A stretch of DNA of 64,000 nucleotides. Source: Pseudactinotalea terrae. Its GTDB lineage: Bacteria; Actinomycetota; Actinomycetes; Actinomycetales; Beutenbergiaceae. This document shows, one piece after another, positions 35,714-44,445 of this stretch; positions within the stretch are counted from its first letter, which is position 1; each line of letters starts with the position of its first letter. The notes beneath the pieces are model-generated. The model saw only the letters and a list, made by a program, of their open reading frames with translations. It was not told where the DNA came from and ran no database searches. Location of the stretch: positions 124,001 to 188,000 of the forward strand of contig NZ_WNXZ01000008.1 of assembly GCF_009733845.1 (NCBI RefSeq), written 5' to 3'. Both the position numbers and the translations under genes were made by a program.

Positions 35714-36847
35714 ATGACGATGGTCTTGGAAGCGCCGGAAGAGCGCACGAGCGCGGCACCGGCGCCGGCACCGGCGCCGCGCGTGCGCAAGGAGCGGAAC
35801 ACGCGGCACCTCAGCGACTTCACCGATCTGACGAAGCGGGTCAAGGCCGAGGGGCTGATGGCTCGCTCGCACGCCTGGTACATCTCGCGGATGGTCGCCT
35901 ACCCGCTCATGCTGGCCGGCCTGACAGTGGGCTCGATCCTGATCGGCGACAGCTGGTGGCAGCTGGGCATGGCCTTCCTGCTCGCGGTGCTGATGACGCA
36001 GATCGCCTTCCTCGGCCACGACGCCGCGCACCGTCAGATCTTCGCCTCCGGAAAGCTGAACGAGTGGACCGCGCTCGTCGTGATCAACCTGTTCGTCGGC
36101 ATGGGCCTCGGTTGGTGGCAGGTCAAGCACAGCAAGCACCACGCCACGCCGAACCAGGCCGGCCGCGACCCCGACGTGCGCCGTGGCACCGTCGCCTACA
36201 CGCCGGAAGACGCCCGCGACCGCCCGACGGCGTTCCAGCGCTGGCTCTCCAGCTACCAGGGCGTGTGGTTCTTCCCGATCATGACCCTGGCCGGGCTGCA
36301 GCTGCACGTGGCCGGGTTCCAGCGGCTGCTGAGCCGCGAGCCCGTGGACCGCCGCTGGACCGAGATCGCGTTCATCGTCATCCGCCAGGCGACGCTGATC
36401 GGCTTCGCATTCCTCGTGATGTCCTGGCCGATCGCCCTCGCGTTCATCGCCGTCGAGGTGCTGGTGTTCGGGTTCTACCTGGGGATGTCCTTCGCCCCCA
36501 ACCACATCGGGATGCCGATGGTGCCCAAGGAGGTCCGCATCGACTTCCTCCGCCGCCAGGTGCTCATGAGCCGAAACATCAGCGGTGGCCGGTTCGTCGA
36601 CACCCTGCTGGGTGGCCTCAACTACCAGATCGAGCACCACCTGTTCCCCTCGATGTCGCGCCCCAACCTCCGCAAGGTCGCCCCCATGGTCCGGGAGCAC
36701 TGCGAGAAGCTCGGGATCAACTATCACGAGACGTCGCTCGGCCGGTCGTACGTGGAGGTCGCGCGGTACATCAACCGCGTGGGCCGCGGGAACATCGACG
36801 TGTGGGCGTGCCCGCTGGCCGGGTCGCTGCGCGCCGGCGGGATCTGA
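35714..36847 (+). CDS. Membrane fatty-acid desaturase
   Basis: 377 residues. Three histidine boxes bind the di-iron site: His102-DAA-His106 (LGHDAAHRQ), His139-SK-His142-His143 (KHSKHHATPN) and Gln305-IE-His308-His309 (YQIEHHLFPSMSRPNL). QxxHH is typical of front-end/acyl-lipid desaturases and of actinobacterial homologues. Several membrane spans surround the boxes, and the N-terminus is Ala/Pro-rich. It introduces a double bond into membrane fatty acids using O2 and electrons from a ferredoxin or flavoprotein, raising fluidity in the cold. The two-component pair upstream suggests temperature or membrane-state control. Confidence 0.9.
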   Translation: MTMVLEAPEERTSAAPAPAPAPRVRKERNTRHLSDFTDLTKRVKAEGLMARSHAWYISRMVAYPLMLAGLTVGSILIGDSWWQLGMAFLLAVLMTQIAFLGHDAAHRQIFASGKLNEWTALVVINLFVGMGLGWWQVKHSKHHATPNQAGRDPDVRRGTVAYTPEDARDRPTAFQRWLSSYQGVWFFPIMTLAGLQLHVAGFQRLLSREPVDRRWTEIAFIVIRQATLIGFAFLVMSWPIALAFIAVEVLVFGFYLGMSFAPNHIGMPMVPKEVRIDFLRRQVLMSRNISGGRFVDTLLGGLNYQIEHHLFPSMSRPNLRKVAPMVREHCEKLGINYHETSLGRSYVEVARYINRVGRGNIDVWACPLAGSLRAGGI

Positions 36848-36865
36848 GCGCTTCCTGCTGCCGCG

Positions 36866-39730
36866 TCAGCGGAGCAGGCTCAGTACCTGGGACGACTCCA
36901 GGGTGTGCTCCGGCGCGAACGCGGCACTGCTCATGTAGCTGAGCAGGGACCGGCGGAACTGGCTCGCCGCGGGCCGCTCGGCCCCGGGCTCGAGGTTGAG
37001 CGAGGAGACCACGATCCGGCCGTTGCCGAGCCGGGCCTCGAGGAGAGCGCCCAACGGGCGCGCCTCGAACCAGGTATCGATCGGCTGCACCAGCGGCCGC
37101 AGGCCCTCGGGCAGGCCGTCGGTCAGCATCGCCTTCGCCCCCTGCACGAGCTCCCACCACTGCCAGTTCGTGGTGCCGTCGGTCGGGAAGCCGGCGAAGA
37201 CCGGGTGACCCGGGTCATGCAGCAGCCCGAGCGTGTGCGGCGCCTGCCCGTGCGTCCACGCCGTGTTCCAGAACACCGTGGTGAAGCCGAGGGCGACATC
37301 GTTGCCGATGTCCGCAGGCCGGACCTGGAGCAGCACGTCGGCACCGGCCTCGGCTCGCTCGATCGCCTCACGTGGGTCGTCGGTGACGTGGATCGAGTGC
37401 TCGACGGCGGTGCTCGGGTCGGTCTCCTCGGGCATCACCCAGATGTCCCAGTCGTTCTCGAAGCGCTGCCCCTCGGGGGTCTGCACCGCGAGCGCGAGCG
37501 AGTACTGGGCGGGGGCGGTGTCTTCGCCTTCGCCTGCCGGCACCGGCAGCGTCGTGGTGCCCCAGCGGTTGTGGTTGCCGATCTCGATGGCGGCGTCGGT
37601 CACGAGGACACCGCTGCTGACCTCGGCACCCGAGGGGTCCCTGAGCGACCATGCGATGTCGGCGCGGATGGGCTCGGCGCCGAAGTGCGCGACCTGGGCC
37701 TCGAGCTCGATGCCGCCGGTCGCTGCCAGGACCCGGCGCGGCAGCCGCGCCAGCGGCACGGTCGGCCCGCAGAAGCGAGCGAACTCCGCGGGTGAGCAGT
37801 AGGCCTTCGACCGCCAGAACGGGTCGACCACCCCCACGAGCGCGGTCCCCTGGCCGGGGAAGTCGCTGAGCCCCAGCAGGTGGAACCCGCCGAAGCCCTC
37901 GGTCCGCAGCGCGGACTCGATCTCCTCCTTGTAGCAGAGCACCTGCAGCCGCCCGGAGGCGCGCAGAAAGTCCTCGGCCTGGTCCGCCATCCCGTTCTGC
38001 GCCAGGAAGTCCGCGAAGATGCCGAAGTTGCGGGGCTGCATCAGCCCCGTGTAGCTGTCGACCTCGCCGAAGTCGGGGTACACGCACCACTGGCCGATCT
38101 CGTGGCTGATCACGGGCCGGTCCGACCGGACCACCCGGTCTGCGTAGTCGGTGCAGGTCTCGGGGGCGGTGCCGTTGAGGCGCGAGGACAGGCCCTCGCC
38201 CCAGCGGTGCGCGCGCGGCTCGAAGTCGTTGTCGAAGTCGTTCACCTCGAGCACCGGCCAGCCGGCGCCCGAGGTGTAGAGCCGGCGCCCGTCGTACGCG
38301 CGCCAGCGCTGCAGCCACGCGGTGAGGAACTCGGCGTCACGCCCGCCCGGCTCGTTGCCGTGCGCCATCATGATGAACGAGGGGTGGTTGCCGAAGGTGT
38401 CGAGGATCCTGCCGGTCTCGGTGTGCACGAAGTCGTCGACCGGCCGGGCCTCGCCCAGCCCGGCGCCCTGGTTGGCCCACACCGGCCCCTCGATCTGGAA
38501 GTAGAAGCCGGCCTCGTCCGCGGCGCGGAAGGCCGCCTCCGGCGGGCACCAGGAGTGGAAGCGCAGCAGGTTGAGCCCGTGCTCGCGGCAGACATCGATG
38601 ATCCGGCGCCAGGAGGCGACGTCGGTGGGCGGGTATCCCGTGAGCGGGAAGACGCACGACTCCAGGGTGCCGCGGATGAAGCTCTTGCGGCCGTTGATCA
38701 GCAGGTGCCGGCCGTCGGTGCCGATGTCGCGCAGCCCGAAGACGGTGGTGGTGCGGTCGCGGTGCTCGCGACCGTCCACGGTGGTGACGATCTCGACCTC
38801 GAGCTCGTACAGGTGGGGCGAGAACTCGTCCCAGGTGCGGGCGGCGGGTCCGAGGGGCACCTCGACGTCGACGTGCCCGCCGGCCGCCGTCAGCCCGCGG
38901 GCGTCGAGGTGCTCGCCGTAGTCCTCGTCGAAGGCGACGACGACCGGGTCGGTGCCCGCGCCGTCGTCGCCGAGGCCGCGGGCGTGCACCCGCACGCTGC
39001 CGACGCCCGCCCCGGCGGGCCCCGCCGCCAGGTCGATCTTCGCCGTGACGAGGCGCCGCGCGTGGTCCGGGAAGACCCGGACCCGGCTGATCCGGACCGC
39101 CGGCACCGCTGCCAGCGTGAGGCTCCCGACGACGCCGTTCCAGTTCCCCTGCGTGTGGTCGGTGACGCTGTGGGCGTTGGGGCCGACGTCGACGACCATC
39201 CGGTTGTCCACCCGGAGCGTGATCAGGTGGCGGCCCGGGGTGAGACGACCGAGGTCGTGGGTGTGCGGTGTCGTGAGGCTTTGCCCCTGGCCCACCCGCC
39301 GCTCGTCCACCCAGACGGTCGACTCCCAGTGGACGCGCTCGAGGTGGAGCACCACCGAACGGTCCGACCAGTCCGCCGGGACGTCGATCTCCCGTTGGTA
39401 CCACGCCGCACCCCGGTAGTAGACCCGGGGCTGCAGCCAGAACGGGATCGAGATGTTGCCCGGCTCCCGGTACGGGGCGTAGCGGTCGTCCTCGACCAGC
39501 GAGCGGTCGGCGACGCTGCCCGTCCACGGGGTGTCGAGCGTGATCTCGTCGCCGATGCCCTGCTCCTGGATCGAGCCGGGAAGGCTGACGGCGTGCTCGG
39601 CGGCGAGCGGGCTGCGGAACCACTGCTCGAGCTCGCCCACGCCCTGCGGGTCCAGGCGGCACGCCCAGGTGCCCGCGAGGTCGAGCTCCCAGTGGTCGGT
39701 GACGGCGTCGGTGCGGTCGGTGACAGTCAT
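36866..39730 (-). CDS. GH2-family glycoside hydrolase (beta-galactosidase-like)
   Basis: 954 residues. An N-terminal sugar-binding jelly-roll (DLAGTWACRLDPQGVGELEQWF...WLQPRVYYRGAAWYQREIDVPADW) is followed by the Ig-like GH2 domain. The TIM barrel has FIRGTLESCVFPLTGYPPTD, MMAHGNEPGG (Glu460, acid/base) and ISHEIGQWCVYPDF (Glu544, nucleophile). The remaining about 350 residues form beta domains. It has no signal peptide, so it probably acts on imported oligosaccharides in the cytoplasm. It lies downstream of an AraC regulator on the same strand across a repeat-rich 270-bp gap, and opposite an importer locus with an alpha-galactosidase. The exact sugar specificity is not evident. Confidence 0.88.
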   Translation of the reverse strand: MTVTDRTDAVTDHWELDLAGTWACRLDPQGVGELEQWFRSPLAAEHAVSLPGSIQEQGIGDEITLDTPWTGSVADRSLVEDDRYAPYREPGNISIPFWLQPRVYYRGAAWYQREIDVPADWSDRSVVLHLERVHWESTVWVDERRVGQGQSLTTPHTHDLGRLTPGRHLITLRVDNRMVVDVGPNAHSVTDHTQGNWNGVVGSLTLAAVPAVRISRVRVFPDHARRLVTAKIDLAAGPAGAGVGSVRVHARGLGDDGAGTDPVVVAFDEDYGEHLDARGLTAAGGHVDVEVPLGPAARTWDEFSPHLYELEVEIVTTVDGREHRDRTTTVFGLRDIGTDGRHLLINGRKSFIRGTLESCVFPLTGYPPTDVASWRRIIDVCREHGLNLLRFHSWCPPEAAFRAADEAGFYFQIEGPVWANQGAGLGEARPVDDFVHTETGRILDTFGNHPSFIMMAHGNEPGGRDAEFLTAWLQRWRAYDGRRLYTSGAGWPVLEVNDFDNDFEPRAHRWGEGLSSRLNGTAPETCTDYADRVVRSDRPVISHEIGQWCVYPDFGEVDSYTGLMQPRNFGIFADFLAQNGMADQAEDFLRASGRLQVLCYKEEIESALRTEGFGGFHLLGLSDFPGQGTALVGVVDPFWRSKAYCSPAEFARFCGPTVPLARLPRRVLAATGGIELEAQVAHFGAEPIRADIAWSLRDPSGAEVSSGVLVTDAAIEIGNHNRWGTTTLPVPAGEGEDTAPAQYSLALAVQTPEGQRFENDWDIWVMPEETDPSTAVEHSIHVTDDPREAIERAEAGADVLLQVRPADIGNDVALGFTTVFWNTAWTHGQAPHTLGLLHDPGHPVFAGFPTDGTTNWQWWELVQGAKAMLTDGLPEGLRPLVQPIDTWFEARPLGALLEARLGNGRIVVSSLNLEPGAERPAASQFRRSLLSYMSSAAFAPEHTLESSQVLSLLR

Positions 39731-39852
39731 GGGGACACTTCCTCAGATCGACATGCTGGTCGATCCGACGTTATGGCCCGATCGGCCAGCAAGGGGATAG
39801 GTGATTCCGCCGCAACACATGGACGAAACCGTGGTTGGCTGCCACTCCCCGG

Positions 39853-39904
39853 CCGAACAGGTCCTTCTGCCCGCTCCACCTTGCCGAACAGGACCTTCTG
39901 CCCG
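39853..39904 (+). repeat. 31-bp-spaced direct repeat pair, CCGAACAGG type
   Basis: CCGAACAGG followed by T or A and then CCTTCTGCCCG occurs at 39853-39873 and 39884-39904, one mismatch apart, with a 31-bp period. These could be direct-repeat AraC half-sites, and their core is the inverse of the elements at 39933-39972. Confidence 0.7.
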
Positions 39905-39932
39905 GAAAGACCGCCCATACCGCGCAGAACCG

Positions 39933-39988
39933 CCTGTTCGGCGGGGGCGGGCGGGGAGAACCCCCTGTTCGGCGGGGGCGGGCGGGGA
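39933..39988 (+). repeat. 31-bp-spaced direct repeat pair, CCTGTTCGG type
   Basis: CCTGTTCGG followed by CGGGGGCGGGCGGGGA occurs at 39933-39957 and 39964-39988 as exact 25-base copies 31 bp apart. They can also fold against the upstream CCGAACAGG copies into long GC-rich hairpins, so a transcription-termination role is an alternative to operator function. Confidence 0.7.
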
Positions 39989-40003
39989 TACGCGGGGTGT
40001 GGG

Positions 40004-40873
40004 TCAGGTGTTGGCGCGCTCGCGAAACTCGCTCGGGCTGCAGTCGTGGACGCCGCGGAACTGGCGCGAGAAGTAGAACGGGTCGTCGTAGCCGACCGTG
40101 CGGGCGACCTCGGCGACCGGCATCGCGGTCGTCACCAGCAGCTCGCTGGCCCGTGCGATCCGCAGGCGCTTGACGTACTCGATCACCCCGCCACCGGTGG
40201 CCTTGCGGAACAGCGCGGCGAAGTGGGAGGTGCTCAGCCCGACCTGGGCTGCCAGCTCGCCCACCCGTACCGGTGCATCGAGGTGCTCGCGCAGGTAGTT
40301 CTGGGCGGCGCGCACCGGTTCCGTCCGGTTCTGGCTCCCGGCCGCCTGGTCCGCCACGAGCTGAGCCAGCACCGACCATGCGGCGCCGGCGGCGCGCAGC
40401 AGCTGCGGCGTCGTCTCGTCCACCTCCATCGCCGTCAGGGCCCGCTCCAGCTCGCCCACCACGTGCAACGGCTCGTGCATGTCCACCACCGCGGCGTGAC
40501 CCTCCGGCGTCACGACCCGCTCGAGCTCCACGACGTCCGCCCCTTGGATGTGCATCCACGAGATCGTCCATGGGTCGTTGTCGTCGCTCCAGTAGCGGTG
40601 CGGTGTGCGGGCCGGGACCACCAGCGCCTGTCCCGGCCCCACCTCGACCACACGCTCACCCGTGCGGCAGGCGCCGCGGCCGGAGGAGACCACGATGATG
40701 ATGGTGCCGTGGGCCCCGTGCGGCCTCGTGGCTCCGTGATGCAGGGCATGCGGATAGTGGCCGGCGTCGGTCACGAGCAGCCGACGGGTCATCCCGGCGG
40801 CCAGCGCGGCGCGGACCACATCGGGCGGCAGCACCCGCAACCGCTGCCCGGGGAAGCCCTCACGAATCCGCAT
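40004..40873 (-). CDS. AraC-family regulator of the galactoside locus
   Basis: Start ATG 40873 (MRIREGFPGQRLRVLPPDVVRAALAAGMTRRLLVTDAGHYPHALHHGATRPHG). The longer frame overlaps the divergent gene's leader. 289 residues. The N-terminal cupin has GPGQALVVPARTPHRYWSDDNDPWTISWMHIQG, the AraC sugar-binding form. The C-terminal double HTH reads PVRVGELAAQVGLSTSHFAALFRKATGGGVIEYVKRLRIARASELLVTTAMPVAEVARTVGYDDPFYFSRQFRGVHDCSPSEFR. It lies between the GH2 gene (same strand, downstream) and the divergent importer/hydrolase series (109 bp away), well placed to control both. Confidence 0.9.
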   Translation of the reverse strand: MRIREGFPGQRLRVLPPDVVRAALAAGMTRRLLVTDAGHYPHALHHGATRPHGAHGTIIIVVSSGRGACRTGERVVEVGPGQALVVPARTPHRYWSDDNDPWTISWMHIQGADVVELERVVTPEGHAAVVDMHEPLHVVGELERALTAMEVDETTPQLLRAAGAAWSVLAQLVADQAAGSQNRTEPVRAAQNYLREHLDAPVRVGELAAQVGLSTSHFAALFRKATGGGVIEYVKRLRIARASELLVTTAMPVAEVARTVGYDDPFYFSRQFRGVHDCSPSEFRERANT

Positions 40874-40982
40874 GGGCGCGACAGTAGCGGTTTCCAGCCG
40901 GAGTCGGATCATCGAATCGTCTAGGCAGGACCGTTGTTCTCTGCATTCTCGACCCGCGTCCGCGCTCCGTACGGTGGGGCGC
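40874..40982. promoter_or_regulatory. Divergent promoter region, AraC / DUF5107
   Basis: 109 bp between the divergent starts at 40873 and 40983 must hold both promoters. No consensus hexamer pair stands out, as is usual for activator-dependent promoters. Confidence 0.4.
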
Positions 40983-43900
40983 ATGCTCGATGTGGAGGCC
41001 ATGGAAACGCCAGCGGCGGAGCTCTCGCTCCCACCCCGGCCCGCCCACCTCGCCGACCTGCCGGTCGCGATCTGGGAGGAGCCGATGACGCTGCCCACCT
41101 ACGAGCCGCTCGCTCCCGAGCACTACCCCTCCTACCTCGACCGCCGCGTCTACCAGGGCTCCTCAGGACGCATCTACCCGCTGCCGTTCCATCACCGGAT
41201 CGCCACCGAGCCGACGCCGCGCACCTGGCGCGCGGTCCACCTCGAGAACGCCTGGCTCCGCCTCGTCGTGCTGCCCGAGCTCGGCGGGCGGCTGCACGCC
41301 GCGCGCGACCTGACCTCCGGCGTCGACCTCGTCTACTGCAATCCGGTGATCAAGCCCGCCCTCGTGGGCCTCGCGGGCCCGTGGGTCGCAGGCGGCATCG
41401 AGCTCAACTGGCCGCAGCACCACCGGCCCGCCACCTATCTGCCCTCCGACCACCACCTCGAGACCGAGCCCGACGGCTCAGCGGTCGTCTGGTGCTCCGA
41501 CCACGACCCGTTCGCTCGCATGAAGGGCATGCACGGCTTCCGGCTGCGCCCGGACTCCAGCGCGATCGAGCTGTCCGTGCGGCTGTACAACCGCACCGAG
41601 CTCACCCAGTCGTTCCTGTGGTGGGCGAACGTGGCCGCGCGGGTGGACGAGGACTACCAGTCCTTCTTCCCGCACGACGTCACCCACGTCGCCGACCACG
41701 CCCGCCGCGCGGTCACCGCGTTCCCCGCAGCCGACCGCCCCTACTACGGCATCGACTACCCCGCCCGCGCGGGCGACATCCGGCACGCCTCCGACGGCAC
41801 CGAGGTCGCCGGCGACCGCCTCGACTGGTACCGCAACATCCCCGTGCCCACCTCCTACATGGCGCTCGGCTCCGGCGAGGACTTCTTCGGCGGCTACGAC
41901 CACGCCACCGGCGTCGGCTTCGTGCACGTGGCCGATCACCAGATCGCCGTCGGCAAGAAGCAGTGGACCTGGGGCAACGCGCCCTTCGGGCACGCCTGGG
42001 ATGCCAACCTCTCCGACGACGGTGCCCACTACATCGAGCTCATGGCCGGTGTCTTCACCGACAACCAGCCCGACTTCGCCTACCTCGCCCCCGGCGAGAC
42101 GAAGGTCTTCACGCAGCGCTGGTACCCGATCCGGGCGCTCGGCCCCGTCGACCGCGCCACCCCCGACGCCGCGGTCTCGTTGCGCCGGCTCGACGGCGTC
42201 GCCCACGTGGGCGTGATCGTCACCCGACCGCTCGCGGACGTGCGCATCGAGGTGAGCGCCGACGGCGAGATCCTCGTCGCGGAGTCCGCTCGCCTCGATC
42301 CCGCCCAGCCCTATCAGGCCGACCACGCCGTGCCCGCGGTGGCCGGGCCGCTCACGGTGCGCGTGGCGCACGAGGGCCGCACGCTGGTCAGCTGGACCGA
42401 GCCCGCACCCCGCGGGCCGGTACCCGACCCGGCACCCGCCGAGGAGCCCCCGCTGCCGCACGAGGTCGAGGCGGTCGAGGAGCTCGCGATGATCGCCACG
42501 CACCTCGAGCTGTACCGGCACGCCACCCGCTCACCCGAGCCGTACTGGCACGAGGCGCTGGCGCGCGACCCCGAGCACGTCGACAGCCTGCTCGGCCTCG
42601 CTCGCCGCGCGTTCGTCGCAGGTGACGCCGCGTCCGCCGACCAGCTGCTGGTGCGCGCGACCGCCCGGCTGACCCGGCGGCACGCCAACCCGCGCGACAC
42701 CCGCGGGCTGTACCTGCACGGCCTGGTCCGAGAGGCGCTCGGCGACGATGCCGGCGCCTACGACTTGTTCGGGCGGGCCTCGTGGATGCGCCTGTGGCGG
42801 GCGCCCGCCGGCTACCGGATGGCCCGCATCGACGCCCGCCACGGCCGTCACGCCGATGCGCTGCACCGGCTCGAGGACGTGCTCCGCGTCGAGCCTGAGC
42901 ACCTGCAGGCGCGCGCGCTCGCGGTGATCGCACATCGCCGGCTCGGGCACCCCGCGCAAGCCGCCGCCGGGCTGGCCGCAGCCCGCGCGCTCGACCCGCT
43001 CGACGCCACGCTGGCCGTGCTGGCGGGCGAGCCGCCGAGCGACGACGCGCAGACCTGCCTCGACGCCGCGATCGAGCTCGCGGAGCTGGGCGAGCCCGAC
43101 CTCGCGCTGAGCTCCCTCGACCACGCCGAGGCCCGGGACCGCGAGCGCCCGCTCGGGCAGACCGCTGCGGCACCCCTGATCGCCTACCACCGCGCCCGCA
43201 CGCTCGAGCGAGCCGGGCTGGCGGTCGAGGCCCGGGCCGAGCGCACGCGCGCCGCCACCCTCGACCCGACCGACTGCTACCCGGCGCGCCTCGCCGACGC
43301 CACGGCGCTCCGCGAGGCGATCGACGCCGAACCGGCCGACCACCGGGCCCGGGCGCTGCTGGGCCACTGGCACTACGCCGTCGGGCGGCATGCGGATGCC
43401 GCCCGGCTGTGGGAGGCGAGCGCGAAGATCGACGCGAGCGACGCCGTCGTGCAGCGCAACCTGGGACTGTTCACCGCGAACGACGCCGGTGACCCGGCGG
43501 CCGCCGTCGCGCACTACGAGGCTGCGATCGCGAACCGACCCGACGACGCCCGGCTCCTGTACGAGCGCGACCAGCTCGCGGCTCTGCTCGGGGAGTCGCC
43601 CGCGCAGCGGCTGGCCCGGCTCGAGGCACGGCCGCACCTGGTCGCCGATCGGGTCGACCTCACGGTCGAGTACCTGCACCTGCTCGTCAGCGAGGGCCGC
43701 GCGGCCGATGCGCTGCCGATCCTCCAGGGCCGCTGGTTCCAGGCCTGGGAGGGCGGCGAGGGGCAGGTCCTGTCAGCCTGGGAACGCACGCACACCCAGC
43801 TCGGCGCGGACGCGCTGGCGGCCGGTGACGCCGGGGCCGGCGTGGCGCACGTGCAGGCGGCGCTCGCTCCGCCGGCGAACCTCGGCGAGGCGCGACACCC

Positions 43901-44375
43901 GCTCGCGAGCACCGCGGCGCTGCAGCTGCAGCTCGGTGACGCGCTCGCGGCAGCCGGCCGACCCGAGGACGCCCACGGGGCCTGGGCTGACGCCGCCGGC
44001 CAGCGCGGCGACTTCCTCGGCATGAGCACGGCTGAGCACAGCGAGACGACGTTCTGGTCGGTGCTGGCGCTGCGCCGGCTGGGCTCCGACGCCGCGGCCG
44101 ACGCCCTCGCCGCCGAGCTGCGGTCCTTCCGGGACCGGTACGCCGCGACGGCGCCGAGCGTCGACTACTTCGCCACCTCGTTGCCGGACCTGCTGCTGTT
44201 CAGCGGTGATCCGGTGGCGGCGCGGGACCGACGGGTCGCGGTCTTCGACGCCCAGCTCGCGCTGCTGGCCGGCGCGAAGGACACCGCCCAGCAGCTGCTC
44301 GAACGACCCGAGCTGCTGGCTGAGCGGCATGCCGCCGACCTGCGGCATGCCCTGCGTACCCGTACGAAGGACTGA
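40983..44375 (+). CDS. DUF5107 domain protein with TPR repeats
   Basis: ATG 40983 (MLDVEAMETPAAELSLPPRPAHLADLPVAIWEEPMTLPTYEPLAPEHYPSYL) or ATG 41001 starts a protein of about 1130 residues. Residues about 60-370 form a DUF5107 beta-supersandwich like the galactose mutarotase/aldose-epimerase fold (RLVVLPELGGRLHAARDLTSGVDLVYCNPVIKPALVGLAGPWVAGGIELNWPQHHRP). The rest, from about residue 500, is built of tetratricopeptide-like helical repeats (EHVDSLLGLARRAFVAGDAASADQLLVRA and many more). No export signal is seen. DUF5107-TPR proteins recur in actinobacterial sugar loci and are thought to be carbohydrate-active, but their function is not established. Likely cytoplasmic. Confidence 0.82.
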   Translation: MLDVEAMETPAAELSLPPRPAHLADLPVAIWEEPMTLPTYEPLAPEHYPSYLDRRVYQGSSGRIYPLPFHHRIATEPTPRTWRAVHLENAWLRLVVLPELGGRLHAARDLTSGVDLVYCNPVIKPALVGLAGPWVAGGIELNWPQHHRPATYLPSDHHLETEPDGSAVVWCSDHDPFARMKGMHGFRLRPDSSAIELSVRLYNRTELTQSFLWWANVAARVDEDYQSFFPHDVTHVADHARRAVTAFPAADRPYYGIDYPARAGDIRHASDGTEVAGDRLDWYRNIPVPTSYMALGSGEDFFGGYDHATGVGFVHVADHQIAVGKKQWTWGNAPFGHAWDANLSDDGAHYIELMAGVFTDNQPDFAYLAPGETKVFTQRWYPIRALGPVDRATPDAAVSLRRLDGVAHVGVIVTRPLADVRIEVSADGEILVAESARLDPAQPYQADHAVPAVAGPLTVRVAHEGRTLVSWTEPAPRGPVPDPAPAEEPPLPHEVEAVEELAMIATHLELYRHATRSPEPYWHEALARDPEHVDSLLGLARRAFVAGDAASADQLLVRATARLTRRHANPRDTRGLYLHGLVREALGDDAGAYDLFGRASWMRLWRAPAGYRMARIDARHGRHADALHRLEDVLRVEPEHLQARALAVIAHRRLGHPAQAAAGLAAARALDPLDATLAVLAGEPPSDDAQTCLDAAIELAELGEPDLALSSLDHAEARDRERPLGQTAAAPLIAYHRARTLERAGLAVEARAERTRAATLDPTDCYPARLADATALREAIDAEPADHRARALLGHWHYAVGRHADAARLWEASAKIDASDAVVQRNLGLFTANDAGDPAAAVAHYEAAIANRPDDARLLYERDQLAALLGESPAQRLARLEARPHLVADRVDLTVEYLHLLVSEGRAADALPILQGRWFQAWEGGEGQVLSAWERTHTQLGADALAAGDAGAGVAHVQAALAPPANLGEARHPLASTAALQLQLGDALAAAGRPEDAHGAWADAAGQRGDFLGMSTAEHSETTFWSVLALRRLGSDAAADALAAELRSFRDRYAATAPSVDYFATSLPDLLLFSGDPVAARDRRVAVFDAQLALLAGAKDTAQQLLERPELLAERHAADLRHALRTRTKD

Positions 44376-44445
44376 ACCGCCGACGGCTCACCGGGCTGCC
44401 GGCACCCACCGACCGCGCCAACGACGGCGCAAAGGAAGGACGATC

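Larger units (their letters stand above)
39731..40003. other. Repeat-bearing intergenic region between AraC and GH2 genes
   Basis: About 270 bp hold no gene. Nine-base elements CCGAACAGG at 39853-39861 and 39884-39892, and the inverse CCTGTTCGG at 39933-39941 and 39964-39972, occur at exact 31-bp spacing within each pair. Each pair also shares longer flanking identity. The region should contain the promoter of the GH2 gene. Confidence 0.6.

Noticed and set aside
39801-40003. Plus-strand open frames with repeated Gly/Arg-rich peptides in the AraC-GH2 gap
   Set aside because: They arise from the GC-rich repeats, have no ribosome-binding site and no homology that I can recognise.
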